Source of the DNA: Ampullaceana balthica
Taxonomy: Eukaryota > Mollusca > Gastropoda > Lymnaeidae
Length of the DNA stretch: 64,000 nucleotides
Assembly: GCA_944989445.1 (NCBI GenBank)
Contig: CALYLW010000282.1
Span: 558,001 to 622,000 of the forward strand
Direction: 5' to 3'
Shown here: in pieces, positions 12,144 through 24,800 of the stretch
How positions within the stretch are numbered: the first letter of the stretch is position 1
How the letters are laid out: each line of letters begins with the position of its first letter
Position numbers and translations under genes: made by a program
The notes under the pieces: model-generated
What the model was told of the DNA's origin: nothing
Seen by the model: only the letters and a program-made list of their open reading frames with translations
The model's database searches: none

Positions 12144-12432
12144 TGGCTCTCTTGTTAAGCCCCCTAGTGAATTCCTTTATTTGGCCCGTCTACTGCAGTC
12201 TTTCATGGTGACAGCTGATTAAGGTACTAATTAATCTTTGGATTAACCTTCAACCGCTTTCTGACGTAACAGACACATACCAGTCACGTGATTTCCTCAT
12301 GTAGACCTTGAAAGGACGAGTGACCGAATGGGTGGGGTAACTATAGGAAGAGATTGGGAGAAGGTGCCACGTGACCACTGGCTAGCGAGTTGAATACAGG
12401 GACAATTTGTTGATTTCTTTATTTTGCAAGCA
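12144..12432. other. Unique spacer
   Basis: Nothing recognised. Confidence 0.4.
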
Positions 12433-12628
12433 TATTGGAATGTTGTACTATTGTAATATTGGAATGTTGTACTATTGTAATATTGGAATGTTGTACTATT
12501 GTAATATTGGAATGTTGTACTATTGTAATATTGGAATGTTGTACTATTGTAATATTGGAATGTTGTACTATTGTAATATTGGAATGTTGTACTATTGTAA
12601 TATTGGAATGTTGTACTATTGTAATACT
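12433..12628. repeat. Minisatellite, 24-bp unit, about 8 copies
   Basis: Unit core is ttggaatgttgtactattgt plus aata. All frames stay open because 24 is a multiple of 3, so the overlapping open frames on both strands are artefacts. Confidence 0.96.
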
Positions 12629-13311
12629 GGAGTCGATGTTCCAAAAATAGAGTCGCTCAAATAAACACTGTCGCATTTTCTTTTATTCAAGTACCCACTG
12701 TAACACATTTCTAGAACCCCTGGGGCTGCCCGCTGTTTAGGGCATGGGGAAACTCCTGTCAGACGTGAGGTCATAAAGGTCTCAGGTCACGTCCTACAAC
12801 CAGTTACGTCACTTGTGGTTGGTCTCACTAGCTGTGCTGCTTGAGTGTGATGGTACAGTTGATTTCGTTACCCTATTCAAAGACTGCGAAGGATCAAGCT
12901 ACATCATTTACATACAAGGCGGATTGAGCTGGGTGTAGACTGTGGACGTTTAGGGATTCCAGTATTTCAGGGGCAATGACCTGCATTGTAAACACTACAC
13001 CTCACATTAAATGAACAATTGCGTCACTGAAGTTCACGGAGCAAAGAATATAAGCAGAGTGGCAACAGAACTATAGTTTTTCATCAAAGATTTTAATGTC
13101 ATATAGTTTATGTGTGTTTCTATATACTATGTGTGTAGTATTGTTCCCTTTAAGCTGCGCGACTTCGCGCAGTAGTTAAGAATTACCGTGCAGTAAATTT
13201 ACGTTAAATATTGCACGAAAAATGAAAAATGGATGCTGTGCAACTTTGCTCACGAGTTGGTTTTTTAAAAATAATTTTGCTCACTTAACAGCTTGGTGTG
13301 TAGTATATGTT
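12629..13311. other. Unique spacer
   Basis: No gene, RNA or transposon recognised. Confidence 0.4.
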
Positions 13312-13470
13312 AGTATCAGCAGTAGTACAGGTAGTAGTAGAACTAGTAGTATCAGCAGTAGTACAGGTAGTAGTAGAACTAGTAGTATCAGCAGTAGTAC
13401 AGGTAGTAGTAGAACTAGTAGTATCAGCAGTAGTACAGGTAGTAGTAGAACTAGTAGTATCAGCAGTAGT
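13312..13470. repeat. Minisatellite, 36-bp unit, about 4.4 copies
   Basis: Unit begins agtatcagcagtagtacagg and has an underlying AGT trinucleotide periodicity. It gives a Ser-rich open frame (SSSTGSSRTS) that is not a gene. Confidence 0.95.
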
Positions 13471-13935
13471 CTATTCTACTTAAAAATGTAGTGATGTATT
13501 GTATCAGTGTTTGAATGACATACGAAGTAGATCATCTTGTCCAATGTATACTTACCCGGCAGTGATGTATTGTACTTTGCTGACATACGTATAGACATTA
13601 GATCATCTTGTCATATATACTTTTTGGGCAGTGATGTATTGAATCATTTCTTGGGAGACATACAAAGAGGCTCACTCATCCTGTCCAATCTATTTGTTCT
13701 GCAGTGACGTTCGCTACTTGACCTGGTGAATGTGACCATTGGTTACGTCACTAGATAGGTCCGAGATTGCCAGCCAACATCTGATCTCGTTTGTGTTAGT
13801 ATAATTTGACCCTGGGCCCTGGGAAAGTGAAATAGGTCATCACGTCACCTAACAGATGCCTGCTTTATGACCTGGGTGTTTCTACAAATCTGGTGGCTGC
13901 CAGATCTGACCCGGCGATGTTAGGTCAACACAGAC
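13471..13935. other. Unique spacer
   Basis: Contains three loose copies of a gtgatgtattg...gacata motif around 13490-13680. Nothing else recognised. Confidence 0.4.
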
Positions 13936-14136
13936 AGTCTAGACATGGTCCAGGCAGTTTAGACATGGTCCAGGCAGTCTAGACATGGTCCAGGCAGTCT
14001 AGACATGGTCCAGGCAGTTTAGACATGGTCCAGGCAGTCTAGACATGGTCCAGGCAGTCTAGACATGGTCCAGGCAGTTTAGACATGGTCCAGGCAGTTT
14101 AGACATGGTCCAGGCAGTTTAGACATGGTCCAGGCA
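13936..14136. repeat. Minisatellite, 20-bp unit, about 10 copies
   Basis: Unit is ggcagtctagacatggtcca, with C/T variation at ggcagt(c/t)ta. Confidence 0.97.
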
Positions 14137-14159
14137 CCCTTTAAGCTGTGAGCGGATAT

Positions 14160-14678
14160 CTACCTGATGTTTCATACACTTAGTTCCCTGATGTTCCATA
14201 CACTTAATTCCCTGATGTTCCATACACTTAATTCCCTGATGTTCCATACACTTAATTCCCTGATGTTCCATACACTTAATTCCCTGATGTTTCATACACT
14301 TAGTTCCCTGATGTTCCATATACTTGGTTCCCTGATGTTTCATACACTTAGTTCCCTGATGTTCCATACACTTAATTCCCTGATGTTTCATACACTTAGT
14401 TCCCTGATGTTCCATATACTTGGTTCCCTGATGTTCCATACACTTGGTTCCCTGATGTTCTATACACTTTGTTCCCTGATTTTCCATACCCTTAGTTCCC
14501 TGATGTTCCATACCCTTAGTTCCCTGATGTTCTATACACTTAGTTCCCTGATGTTCTAATTCTATACACTTAGTTCCCTGATATTCTATACACTTAGTTC
14601 CCTGATGTTCTATACACTTAGTTCCCTGATGTTCTATACACTTAGTTCCCTGATGTTCTATACACTTAGTTCCCTGTG
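14160..14678. repeat. Minisatellite, 24-bp unit, about 21 copies
   Basis: Unit core is ccctgatgttccatacactt plus agtt. Variant units occur in blocks (ttcca at left, ttcta at right). Open frames on both strands are artefacts. Confidence 0.96.
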
Positions 14679-15509
14679 ATGTTGGACTCCTGGCCTGTGT
14701 GCTGTACCCGGACCACTAGATGTTGAGTTCTCATTCTCAGAGTTTAATCTAGATGTTTTTTAAGTGCGCACAAGCGGTAAAACCATTCACGGCAAAATTA
14801 CAGCAAGCATTCGTCAAAATGGTCAAAACCGATTAATTTATATTATTATAGCCGTAAGAACAAAAAAAAAGCCACAAAGATAAGCTGTAGGAACAACGTG
14901 GAAAATGCATGTACATTGACCGGGTGCAGTGGCGTAAATTGATGGCGGTGGCGGTGGTCCGCCCCGGGCAGCACACATTTAGAGGGCGGCATTTGTGGGC
15001 GTTGAAAAGTAAAGCCTTTTCCGACAACCGCCCTTTTTCTTTTGAAGGGGGAAAATCAAGGTGAAACAAAAATATTCTTAATTTCGAGTCTTAATTAACG
15101 GATTCGCGCAACATTTGTTTGATTACATAGTGTTTTTTTATAACTAACACAAAAACGTTCAAAAATTTAAAATCGCTAAAAACATTTTTATTTGTTTTGA
15201 AAGTTAAGCGGTATACGTCACAGATGACGCTTTTATAATAAAACTACACACAAAAACACATCGCCGCTCTGCCGAATAGTATGTGCTATTAATATCGCCG
15301 CGACAGCTTTTGCATGGAATTTCGACAAGCGCAGAATAATGCGCTAACAAGTACCTACATGACATGGTGGTTCAAATATTGTGTTTAACTTGCAAATAGT
15401 AATTTGTATTACTGTTTTATTTTTCAGAAAATTGTTGTAGGCAACTTAAATTTATTGTGCTGTTATTACATTAAAGTAGCACACATAATTTGTGTTTTTC
15501 ATTAAAATA
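14679..15509. other. Spacer with one hAT-like end at about 14934
   Basis: At 14934 the sequence cagtggcgtaaattgatggc followed by a ccgccccgggc segment resembles the 5' terminus of a common animal hAT family. A matching right end was not found. No gene recognised. Confidence 0.4.
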
Positions 15510-15806
15510 TGGTTATTCTTCTTCTTATTCTTATCTATACAGACGCTCCTTCTATGCAGAAGATAGTTGCGTCCACAGACCATGACAGATGATCTGTTGG
15601 CAAGTGATGCAGCATTCACAGGCCACGGCTTTGTGGGTTCCACGCATTACCCAGCCGCCTAACTACATGTAGTGTTAGGTACCCATTCGGAGCGGGGTGA
15701 CTCAGGGACGCCCTAGGCCCCGGGAACAAACCCTTGCCTTCACACGGATTCGAACCCGTGACCATCGGTATGACAGTCCAGTGCGCTGCCACTCGACCAC
15801 CGCGTT
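15510..15806 (-). mobile_element. tRNA-derived SINE
   Basis: On the minus strand a pol III type 2 promoter is visible: an A-box-like TGGTCGAGTGG (complement of 15789-15799) and a perfect B box GGTTCGAATCC (complement of 15746-15756) within a tRNA-like head of about 70 bp. The body continues to an AATAAGAAGAAGAATAA tail near 15510-15530. Part of the tail recurs at 1440-1475. The exact tRNA ancestor is uncertain. Confidence 0.8.
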
Positions 15807-16640
15807 AAAAATGTTACGCATATCCAATTAAAGTAATGTGTAAATAATTTGAATTCGTCTATTTTATGGAAAATTATTAAGATTTTTGGCAAGAACATGA
15901 AAATATTCAAATTACTCCGTTAATAAACATCACAATAACATAAATAATTTCGAAAAAGACATAGGCCTACTTTAAAATTTCAAGCGTATTGGAAAACATT
16001 GAAATCTTAAGAAGTAGTCTAACTAGTAAAAGGAAATCAGATGCTGGAATTTTACTCAGTCCAATGCAATCTTTTTCTTTTCTCAATTTATGGGAACCCG
16101 TCTTTTTAAAACAATTAATGCAAACTAGGGCTGGGGGCGGGGTGGGGGCGCGGGGGGTGGTGTATATTCTTTGAGGGACATTTTTCTTGGATTTTTCTTA
16201 ATTTGAAATATTCGTATCTCGAAGCACCACTGTATATTGTAACACTTTCAAATAGCCTACAGCTTCTAACTGTTAAATATTGCAACAAAACTCAATCAAA
16301 ATACAATGTAATAAGTTTAAATAAAAACTCAATGAAGATAATGTGATCGCCAGAAATTTATTGGTGAAAATATTTCCAAGTATTTTTATAATAATCCTCA
16401 ACCCCCATTAACTAACTGTGTTTGCTTTATGACCAATGTCGGCTTAACACGCTCACCCACAATGTTCAGTCATACAATTTGTAATGTTATATTTGAATGA
16501 ACATTGACTTAATGTAACCAGTGTATCTACGTATCAAGATTTGTTTGATCGTTTATTTTGAATTTAACTAACAAATGTTGAAATAAGAAATTCATATTAA
16601 TAAATTCTCGCTTGTACATCTCATCAGAAAATGATTAAGT
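15807..16640. other. AT-rich spacer
   Basis: Nothing recognised. Confidence 0.4.
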
Positions 16641-17247
16641 GCATGCTTGATAATGTCATCTGATAATAAAGTGCCCGCTTGATAATGTCATCTGATAATA
16701 AAGTGCCCGCTTGATAATGTCATCTGATAATAAAGTGCCCGCTTGATAATGTCATCTGATAATAAAGTGCCCGCTTGATAATGTCATCTGATAATAAAGT
16801 GCCCGCTTGATAATGTCATCTGATAATAAAGTGCCCGCTTGATAATGTCATCTGATAATAAAGTGCCCGCTTGATAATGTCATCTGATAATAAAGTGCCC
16901 GCTTGATAATGTCGTCTGATAATAAAGTGCCCGCTTGATAATGTCATCTGATAATAAAGTGCCCGCTTAATAATGTCGTCTGATAATAAAGTGCCCGCTT
17001 GATGTCATCTGATAATAAAGTGCCCGCTTGATAATGTCATCTGATAATAAAGTGCCCGCTTGATAATGTCATCTGATAATAAAGTGCCCGCTTGATAATG
17101 TCATCTGATAATAAAGTGCCCGCTTGATAATGTCGTCTAATAATAAAGTGCCCGCTTGATAATGTCGTCTGATAATAAAGTGCCCGCTTGATAATGTCGT
17201 CTAATAATAAAGTGCCCGCTTGATAATGTCGTCTGATAATAAAGTGA
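16641..17247. repeat. Minisatellite, 32-bp unit, about 19 copies
   Basis: Unit core is gcccgcttgataatgtcatc plus tgataataaagt. Each unit carries AATAAA followed by GTG on the + strand, so the array is about 19 canonical poly(A) hexamers in tandem. Units vary by c/g in the gtcatc/gtcgtc position, and one copy lacks aat. Confidence 0.97.
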
Positions 17248-18893
17248 TAGTCAATTTAATCTTCTACTCCCTACCAGGAAAAAGATCATAAGTTATTTAT
17301 ATAATAATGATAATGACTATATCATGAAATACGGAAATATATTTATAACTCAGCAAATTTTCTTTACACTTACACCCCATTCTCCTCCCTATTTCGCCCC
17401 CACTTCCATGTACTGCCACAACCATACTCTGCTATACATGAACATGGTGTATACTATAACTATAAAAATTGCCCACTATCTGGTAGACGTGAGCAGTAGC
17501 AGCATTAAGATGATCACGAAGTAAGCGAGAAGAAGAAGAGAAAATGGCTCCTCTGTTGCAGAGCCTAGGGGAGTGTCCATTTTTAACTATAATTCTATAA
17601 AATTTCAATGTCTCATTTTTATCCTAAATTGCAAAGTCCGCTTCTTAGTTAATAGCTAATTTAAACAATTGTTGACCTCTTTTCTTTTTGTTCACAGTTC
17701 TCCCTTGCACTTTATACTTTGTGCATATTTCACAGTCCACCTTGACCGTTTTTATAATTTTAATTTTATTTTTTGACCTTTTTGTATCTTTTCTTGACCT
17801 GTACGTTATGTTTTATTGTCCGGTGGACGATGTTGCAGCGGCATGATTACAACTGAAAATTCTTTCGATTTGTTCCATTATTTATCACGTGATCCTTGTA
17901 ATGCAGAAAGACTGATATCTTGGGCTCTTACTTATTATGTTATTGGTGGAGGTAGTGCCGACGAACGGGTTTCCGTGCACACGACAGCAGTGGTCAACGT
18001 ATGACCCTATACTTATTAACGAGCATGTTAAGCGAGTAATGTCTTTGCCCGTGGTGTCTTGTCAGACATCAATCATTCAGCGTTATTTTTAGACTGCTAG
18101 TTACATTAAATATGAATTTATTTGGTGAGAACTTATTTACACAGTGAGACTGAAGTACACACGGGATCTAAACACGAGGATTAAATCCTTGATAGTGTGC
18201 ATTCTTGGTTCGTTGAACGTTTCAAGTTGAGATTATACAGAGTTGTATATCAGAATTGTTGAATCAATCAATTGTCGTACTCCTGGTACCCTATTACATC
18301 TGTAAGTTTAAGTGTTAATCTGGTATATATCGTTATTGGTGAAAAATCGCCTCGAATTGTTCTGCACGATCTGTTTGCCACCTTGATGGTACACAGTTCT
18401 TAGGCTAAGCTGGATTTAAAAACTCCTTTTGTGATAGTAATATGCTGTGTAATTATTGAACTGATTTGTACAATAGCGTTATGTCTGTTTTGTTTGAATA
18501 TGCTTGCAGCGTGCTTTATACGAGGCTTACAACTAGAATGATACTGGTTTTAGTTCGACCAAGTCAAGTGTATATGCGTCCAATAAAAGCTCAGAACGCA
18601 ATGGATGCGGAGAAATCGAGGAAGGTGCGCAGCGTTTCTCTTGATTTTTGCAATTTTCCATTAGGTGGGGGGTGGTCACGTTTTATTTTATAACATTAAA
18701 AAAAATTAAGCCGCAGGGCCCGCGAGATGTATCTTCCAATTATTGAGAAATTTGTGGGAAGAAAAGTTGCTCTACTGCTTTTTAAACCAAATTAAATCTG
18801 ATAAACCGGAAATTATGAGTTCGAAGTGAAAAAACGTGGGAAATTTTACTTTAAATTTAGCGCCCCCACCGCCAACTATTTATTTTATTTAAA
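17248..18893. other. Upstream region of the carrier gene, no exon identified
   Basis: A missing 5' exon of the mitochondrial carrier could lie here, since the first recognised exon opens at a splice acceptor. I cannot identify it. Short open frames near 17816-18004 and 18466-18693 have no recognisable similarity. Confidence 0.3.
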
Positions 18894-18901
18894 CGTTAGG
18901 G

Positions 18902-19693
18902 CAGTGGTATCCAGCCCGCGGGCCTAATACGGCCCGTGCTTAAAGTTTAACTGGTCCGATGTCTCATCTTAATAATTAACTGACTCGTGGATGTTTTCTG
19001 TCACAACGCCATCATATTTGTCAGGAAAACCGAATGATATTTTGTTATGAGTTTTGAGTGCAAAAAAACAAACAAACAAACGATGGGCCAAATGAATGCA
19101 AAAAATCGATGTTTTATTGTTTACCAAGGTGAGTATTCATACAATGCAGTTATGTGCTGTTAGGTGTATGACATTTGATGTCGTTCGAGGGTAAAAATTG
19201 ATGTCATAATATCGTTAATTTTTGCTAACTTTAAAAAGGAAATACATTTTTTTTTAAATCACATTTTTGTCTCAACATTTTCGGCGATAGTTATATTTCA
19301 ACTCATTTTATTTATATAAGTATGTATGGCAACCGTCCGTCCTCATGTGACGATGGCGTGTACTCCTGCTCCTCTGCTATATAAGGTACGTACTGTAAAA
19401 TAAAAATCAGTATTCCATAACTTGGCCATTACAATGTTTATAATTCAAATGATGTAATAAGACATTTATAAAGTGACGAAAATCAAGATTGCATTGTCTG
19501 CTTTTTCTCCCCAATATATCACTCTTGCAAAATACAATATTTTTATTTGCAAACAAACGATTTAAAAACCTGTATTCTGTACTCAGTCGAACCGTATGAA
19601 ATTTTATTTTCTTAATTCGGCCCGCGCATACCGCATACTTTTCTTTTTAGTTCATGGAATATGGCCCGGTTTGCAAAAAGTTGGACGCCCCTG
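18902..19693. mobile_element. Non-autonomous hAT element with 8-bp TSD
   Basis: Left end cagtggtatccagcccgcgg; right end reverse-complements to CAGGGGCGTCCAACTTTTTG. Both are typical hAT termini. Identical 8-bp duplications cgttaggg flank it at 18894-18901 and 19694-19701. Length is 792 bp. No transposase is recognisable, so it is a deletion derivative. Confidence 0.88.
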
Positions 19694-19701
19694 CGTTAGG
19701 G

Positions 19702-21108
19702 CTAACAAATTAAACTGTACAGACAGTAACAGTACCATCGCAAAGACAAAACCAATTCTGTATCTGTACCATGCCAATGAGTTTCGCAATCCACTAACCA
19801 ACACTCATGCGATGATGTAATTTACCATTCACAACTTTAACGCACTGCTTGACACTGACACAGCACTGTGGTCCCGTTTAAATCGTTACATTCACGCGTA
19901 GGTCTAAATATACGATTCTATACTATAAGCTTACAATATTTGTAACTCATCAGCATGAAGTGATGTAAATATTTAATTTACAAAAAAAAAGTCACACAAT
20001 ATTGCATGAACTACAAATATGACTATGCTATGAGTGCGCACAAAAAAAAAGCCACATTTTTAATGACTATATCTTTTAAATTAAAATTACAAATCTTTCT
20101 GTAATGTCTTGCTGCCGCCTTCTTGCAACCAATCAATTTAAGTTCTGGATAACTGGGTCATTTTTAACCAATCAAAATATCCCATTTGATCACGCATTCT
20201 CCGCATGAAACAGGAAACTGAAATACACATAAATCGCTTATGCCCTTACGGACATAGAAACCACGTCTGCTACCTGTGTTGATGTGTCTCAGCACATACC
20301 TGTTGACGTCAGGTGGGTTTATGTTTATATTCATTTTCATTAGGTCTATATGTGCATATAGTATATAGTGATCGCTGAACCGAATGATCTATCGATTGCA
20401 AAATGTTAGCATAGATTTTGTTACTTACGATTTAAATTTAAAACACTGTTACTGTTAGCCTAATTTTTCATTAATTTAATATAAATAAATATTGACCATG
20501 CCATTATAATTCATTAATTGGTGATCAGGAGCCGGTGATCAGTGATTGATATATTTATTTATTGCTAACCGGCGGCACTACCCGGTATTACAATTTTAAG
20601 TATCAATATCAACGCACTGCTAATCACTGTCAGACTACTACTACTTATACTTATAATCTCTTATACTTATACTATCACAAACATGTAACTGCATAAGTAT
20701 AATATTAATAATTTAAAGTGTAGTTGACAGTAGTTGTATTACTTGTATCAAACCACAAAGTTAAAAGTTAAGTAGTATCAGAGTCAGACATTGTCATCAG
20801 TCAGTGACAGAGGTGATGAAATCACACTCACCGAAGGCCCTACCCATTAAAATGCTAAAACTTACACACTCACACTGACACTGGTCCCATGTTCCCTCAG
20901 CTGACTTGTTCATGTCCTAACTAGGCCACTTATAAGTAATAATAACATATCACAAACTTTTGAAAATGGGAGTGGCTAATACTAATGTAATGTATTATGT
21001 AATAAATTTTAGGCCCACAGAAGTTATTTATTGCAAATAGTAATTTATTGAGGTTATTAATTTATAAGATAAACTCTTAATTAGTTTGTTAGGCCTAATA
21101 CGACTATA
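19702..21108. other. AT-rich region without recognised genes
   Basis: No exon or RNA gene seen. Upstream of, or in a 5' intron of, the carrier gene. Confidence 0.4.
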
Positions 21109-21116
21109 GTTATATA

Positions 21117-21254
21117 CAGTGCTTTCTTTCTAAAAAGAAAAAAGGTACCAGAAGGAAATGTGAACAAAGCATTCCAGGCAGTAATAAAATATGTATGTGG
21201 AATAAAAGATGCCGGAACGCAGTTCCGGTGCGTTACGTGGGGAAAAAAGCACTG
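21117..21254. mobile_element. 138-bp hAT MITE
   Basis: Termini cagtgctttctttc and (reverse complement) CAGTGCTTTTTTCC form inverted repeats. The flanking 8-mers gttatata (21109-21116) and gttataga (21255-21262) are a target duplication with one mismatch. Confidence 0.82.
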
Positions 21255-21299
21255 GTTATAGATTACAACACAATGGATGGTCAATGGTGGCCAAATCCC

Positions 21300-21397
21300 C
21301 ATTTAAGGGTTTCATTGGAGTGTTGACACTTTGTTATAAATAATTGGGTTTTGGTTTGAATTTTGGGCACACGGCCCCAAAAAGGTTCGCCACCACT
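21300..21397 (-). mobile_element. Single hAT terminus
   Basis: The reverse complement begins CAGTGGTGGCGAACCTTTTT, a common hAT end (the GGCGAACC class). The partner end was not located, so the extent is unknown. Confidence 0.5.
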
Positions 21398-21699
21398 GGT
21401 GTAGTGTAAACTTAGGAAGTTTTCCTATTTCAATACAGATTAAACTGTATGTACATTAGAATAATAAACCTTATCTGTTTTGTGATAAATGTGACTTATC
21501 ATGTGATCTTATTATAATGATGGGATTATTTCTCAACATTAAATCGCAGTAATATATCTTCACACCTGAAGTCTAGAATTGAGATCCCCATATGAAATTT
21601 CATTTTTAAAATATATAATGTACATTCATATTGTCATTTTAAAAGTACACTCATCTAATTCTAAACAATTGGGTGTCAATGAATCTGTCTTTATTTCAG

Positions 21700-21857
21700 A
21701 CATGAAATCTTGACAGCAACACAAATCCCATCTCTGCCAGGTCAACAGGAAATCTCATCAGAATCACAAACACCACCATCAGTTACTTTTAAACACGGAA
21801 TGAATGACTGGCGACCATTTATCTATGGAGGTCTTGCATCTATCACGGCTGAATGCG
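21700..21857 (+). CDS. SLC25A30: Carrier exon 1 (first recognised)
   Basis: Acceptor ttatttcag precedes 21700 and donor gtaaca follows 21857. The frame is open over the whole exon, giving a polar leader ([13 protein letters not shown]) before [19 protein letters not shown]. The Met at 21800 is the first in-frame ATG; a start in an earlier exon is possible. Confidence 0.85.
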
Positions 21858-24800
21858 GTAACAAAATCCCTTGTCAAGGATAAAATATTTTTTTAAGAAA
21901 ATGACACCTACTGTATATACTCAAGCATAAGTCTACCCCCTGATTTGTCACTTGAAAATAGAATTTTACATTTCTTCAACTATCGTTACAATAAACTGAT
22001 TTCTTTTATAAAATGATTTATGCGAGTATAAGTCGACCCCCCTGATTTTGGCCTCAAAATTTTGAAAACAAAATCTTGAGTATATACAGTTGTTGTATTT
22101 CCAAAAAGCAATCCGAAGTTCGTATAAATTTTCATGACAAACTAGTGTGTATAATTCAATTTGTTTTGAATTTTTACTATTAAAATATCTGATATGCGTG
22201 TGCTTGAATTTTTTATAGGGACTTTCCCCATTGACACAACAAAAACACGTTTACAAATCCAAGGACAGGTGATAGATGCCGAGCTTCGTAATCTCAAGTA
22301 TAGAGGCATGTTGCATGCATTTCTCAGAATTTTCAAAGAGGAAGGTGTACATGCCTTATATTCAGGGTAAACTTTTAGGAAAAATCAATTACATTTTTTA
22401 ACTCTAATTTTGTTATTGTTGTGAATGATTTAGTAGGTTCCGGGTCATATATATCCTGTCTTAACTAGTTGAATTAAAAATAAATAAATTCATCCTCAGA
22501 TTGGGTCCTGCCCTGCTGAGACAAGCAACGTATGGTACTATAAAGATTGGTGTTTATCACTCTCTCAAAAAGACATTAATCACTGACCCAGAAAGTAAGT
22601 ATCCTGAAAAGTTATATGGCCCATCTTTCTTCAAATAAAACAAGGTGTCAGATGTTATGAACTTTTGCCCTGTTTAAAATAATGGGATTAGTGTGGCTTT
22701 ACTCATGCCTTTATTCAAAATTAACAGCAATACAACTTCAGGTTGCAAATAATAGTTAAAAATTCTTTATTTCCCCTTGACTTTATCCAGCAGTAACATC
22801 ACAACTCAGGCAATAGGGAGTTCTCTATTTGCAGAACCTTTATAGAAATAGAATAATAAAATCAGACATTAACGTTTAATGCACCAAAGCGCAGTAATGC
22901 GCACGTTGTCTCTAATACCAAAGTGCGGTAAAGCGCGCCTCGATAGCACTCTTTTTAGTAATGAAATCATAGAAAGTAGAAATTCTTCATTTATTGAAGG
23001 AAGCCGGAAATGGCAGGGGTTGCCTTCGCTAGTGTTATCGCTCTATTCGCGAAGTTTTGTGGTAGTTTTTACAGTGAAGATGAGATTTTGCTATAGTTTT
23101 TGTGTTTTTTATTTGATGACCCTATATGTGAAAAAATGGATATGCTCGAGCCACGTAAAAAAAAATTCAGCTGGTCAAAAAAGATGCCATTGTGCCAATG
23201 GAAAAATGTAGGTCACTGTTAAATGACCCGTCTGGTACCTTAAAGGTTAACATTCGGTGAAGGCTTAGCATTAGTTGTTTGTCCAGATGTTCCGGGGGTT
23301 CATGTGAATTTTGGTACTTAGGTATCCATATATATATAACATTATCTCAACTGCTAGCCTACCCAAACCAAAAATATCAAACATAAAATACATGAAAATA
23401 CAGATCTAAAGGTTGATGGAAAGAACAAAAGTCTCACATTTTAAAGCTATAGTTACAGTGTTGTTAAAGGATGCAATTACAGCACGCTATATTTACAGTG
23501 ATGTTAAAGGATGCAATTACAGCACGCTATAGTTACAGTGATGTTAAAGGATGCAATTACAGCACGCTATAGTTACAGTGATGTTAAAGGATGCAATTAC
23601 AGCATGCTATAGTTACAGTGATGTTAAAGGATGCAATTACAGCTTAACTTCTGGCATAAATAAATACACATTGCACCCAAGATTGTTTTAAATCGCTGCA
23701 CAAAAATGTTTATTTGAAACACCATCCCCCCATGCACTGGGGAATAACAGTCCTTAAAATATGTGCATGATTGAAGTTGATCACCACCAGCTCATTGTAA
23801 GCCTTTCAACTATGTCTTGTCATGGAGCTGTCAAGAAAATCGTTAGTCTGCCATGACCAGCATTGTGTGAATACCATTTGGATGTTTCTGGACATGAGAG
23901 GTGTTTAAATACAAATATACAGTCGAACCCACTTACCTCGAGCTCGGTTAGCTCGACCACCCCACTAACTCGACGTTTTTTATTGGAACCGCCAAATTCT
24001 CTCTTTGTCTTAGCATTTTTTCATCAGCTTATTCGATTTTTCTAAGTCGCCAAAACCTAGTACCTCGAGCACAAAAGAGGGCCAAATTTGCAACTAAACT
24101 TGGTTATCTCGATCCTCTTCGGTTGGCCTAGCAATGCACTCTTGTCATTTTTAGTTCAAAACAGTGTTGACATCTCGCTTTTCTTCGAGACTTCCGGCTG
24201 TGATTCTACGAGATTTCAATAAAACTAACCGGATGTTTTGCGTGTGTGAATTATAATTCGACGTGTATTCATGGAGTATGTATTATTGTATTCACCCGAG
24301 GTACTGGACAATCGCGTTAGAGGTCGTGAATCGTCATTATTTCGCATTGCATGTTATATTATTAATAAACTTAATTCATTTTCTGATGCATTAATCATTA
24401 TATTTTTTAAGTTAAACGAATATCTTTAGAAATGAAAATAAAGGTTTGTATCTAGAATCGATGGTGGTTTTTATATAATTAAATAAAAAAATATTATTCT
24501 GTTAAAAGTTTGTTGTTGTTGCTTTGTTACCAGTAAGATACGTGACTGTGACACTAACACGCGCGTGACGATGAAATGAAATCATTTCTGATAAGGAATG
24601 ATTTTTTAAAAAATTCGCTTAGACTTATTTGCCGGCCAACACAGTACACACAGCCCACAGCGTGCTGTGATCAACGGTCAAGGCCACAATAGTTTTATTT
24701 ATATTACAAGTTTGATTGACTGAGGAAATTCGAGAACGTTCTGATAGTTAAGTAACAGATATCCTGCACGTCAAAAGCATTAAACTTAAAATAACCATAT

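Noticed and set aside
18466..18693. Possible first exon of the carrier ending at AAG|GTGCGC
   Set aside because: The donor is weak, the phase does not match exon 1, and no similarity supports it.
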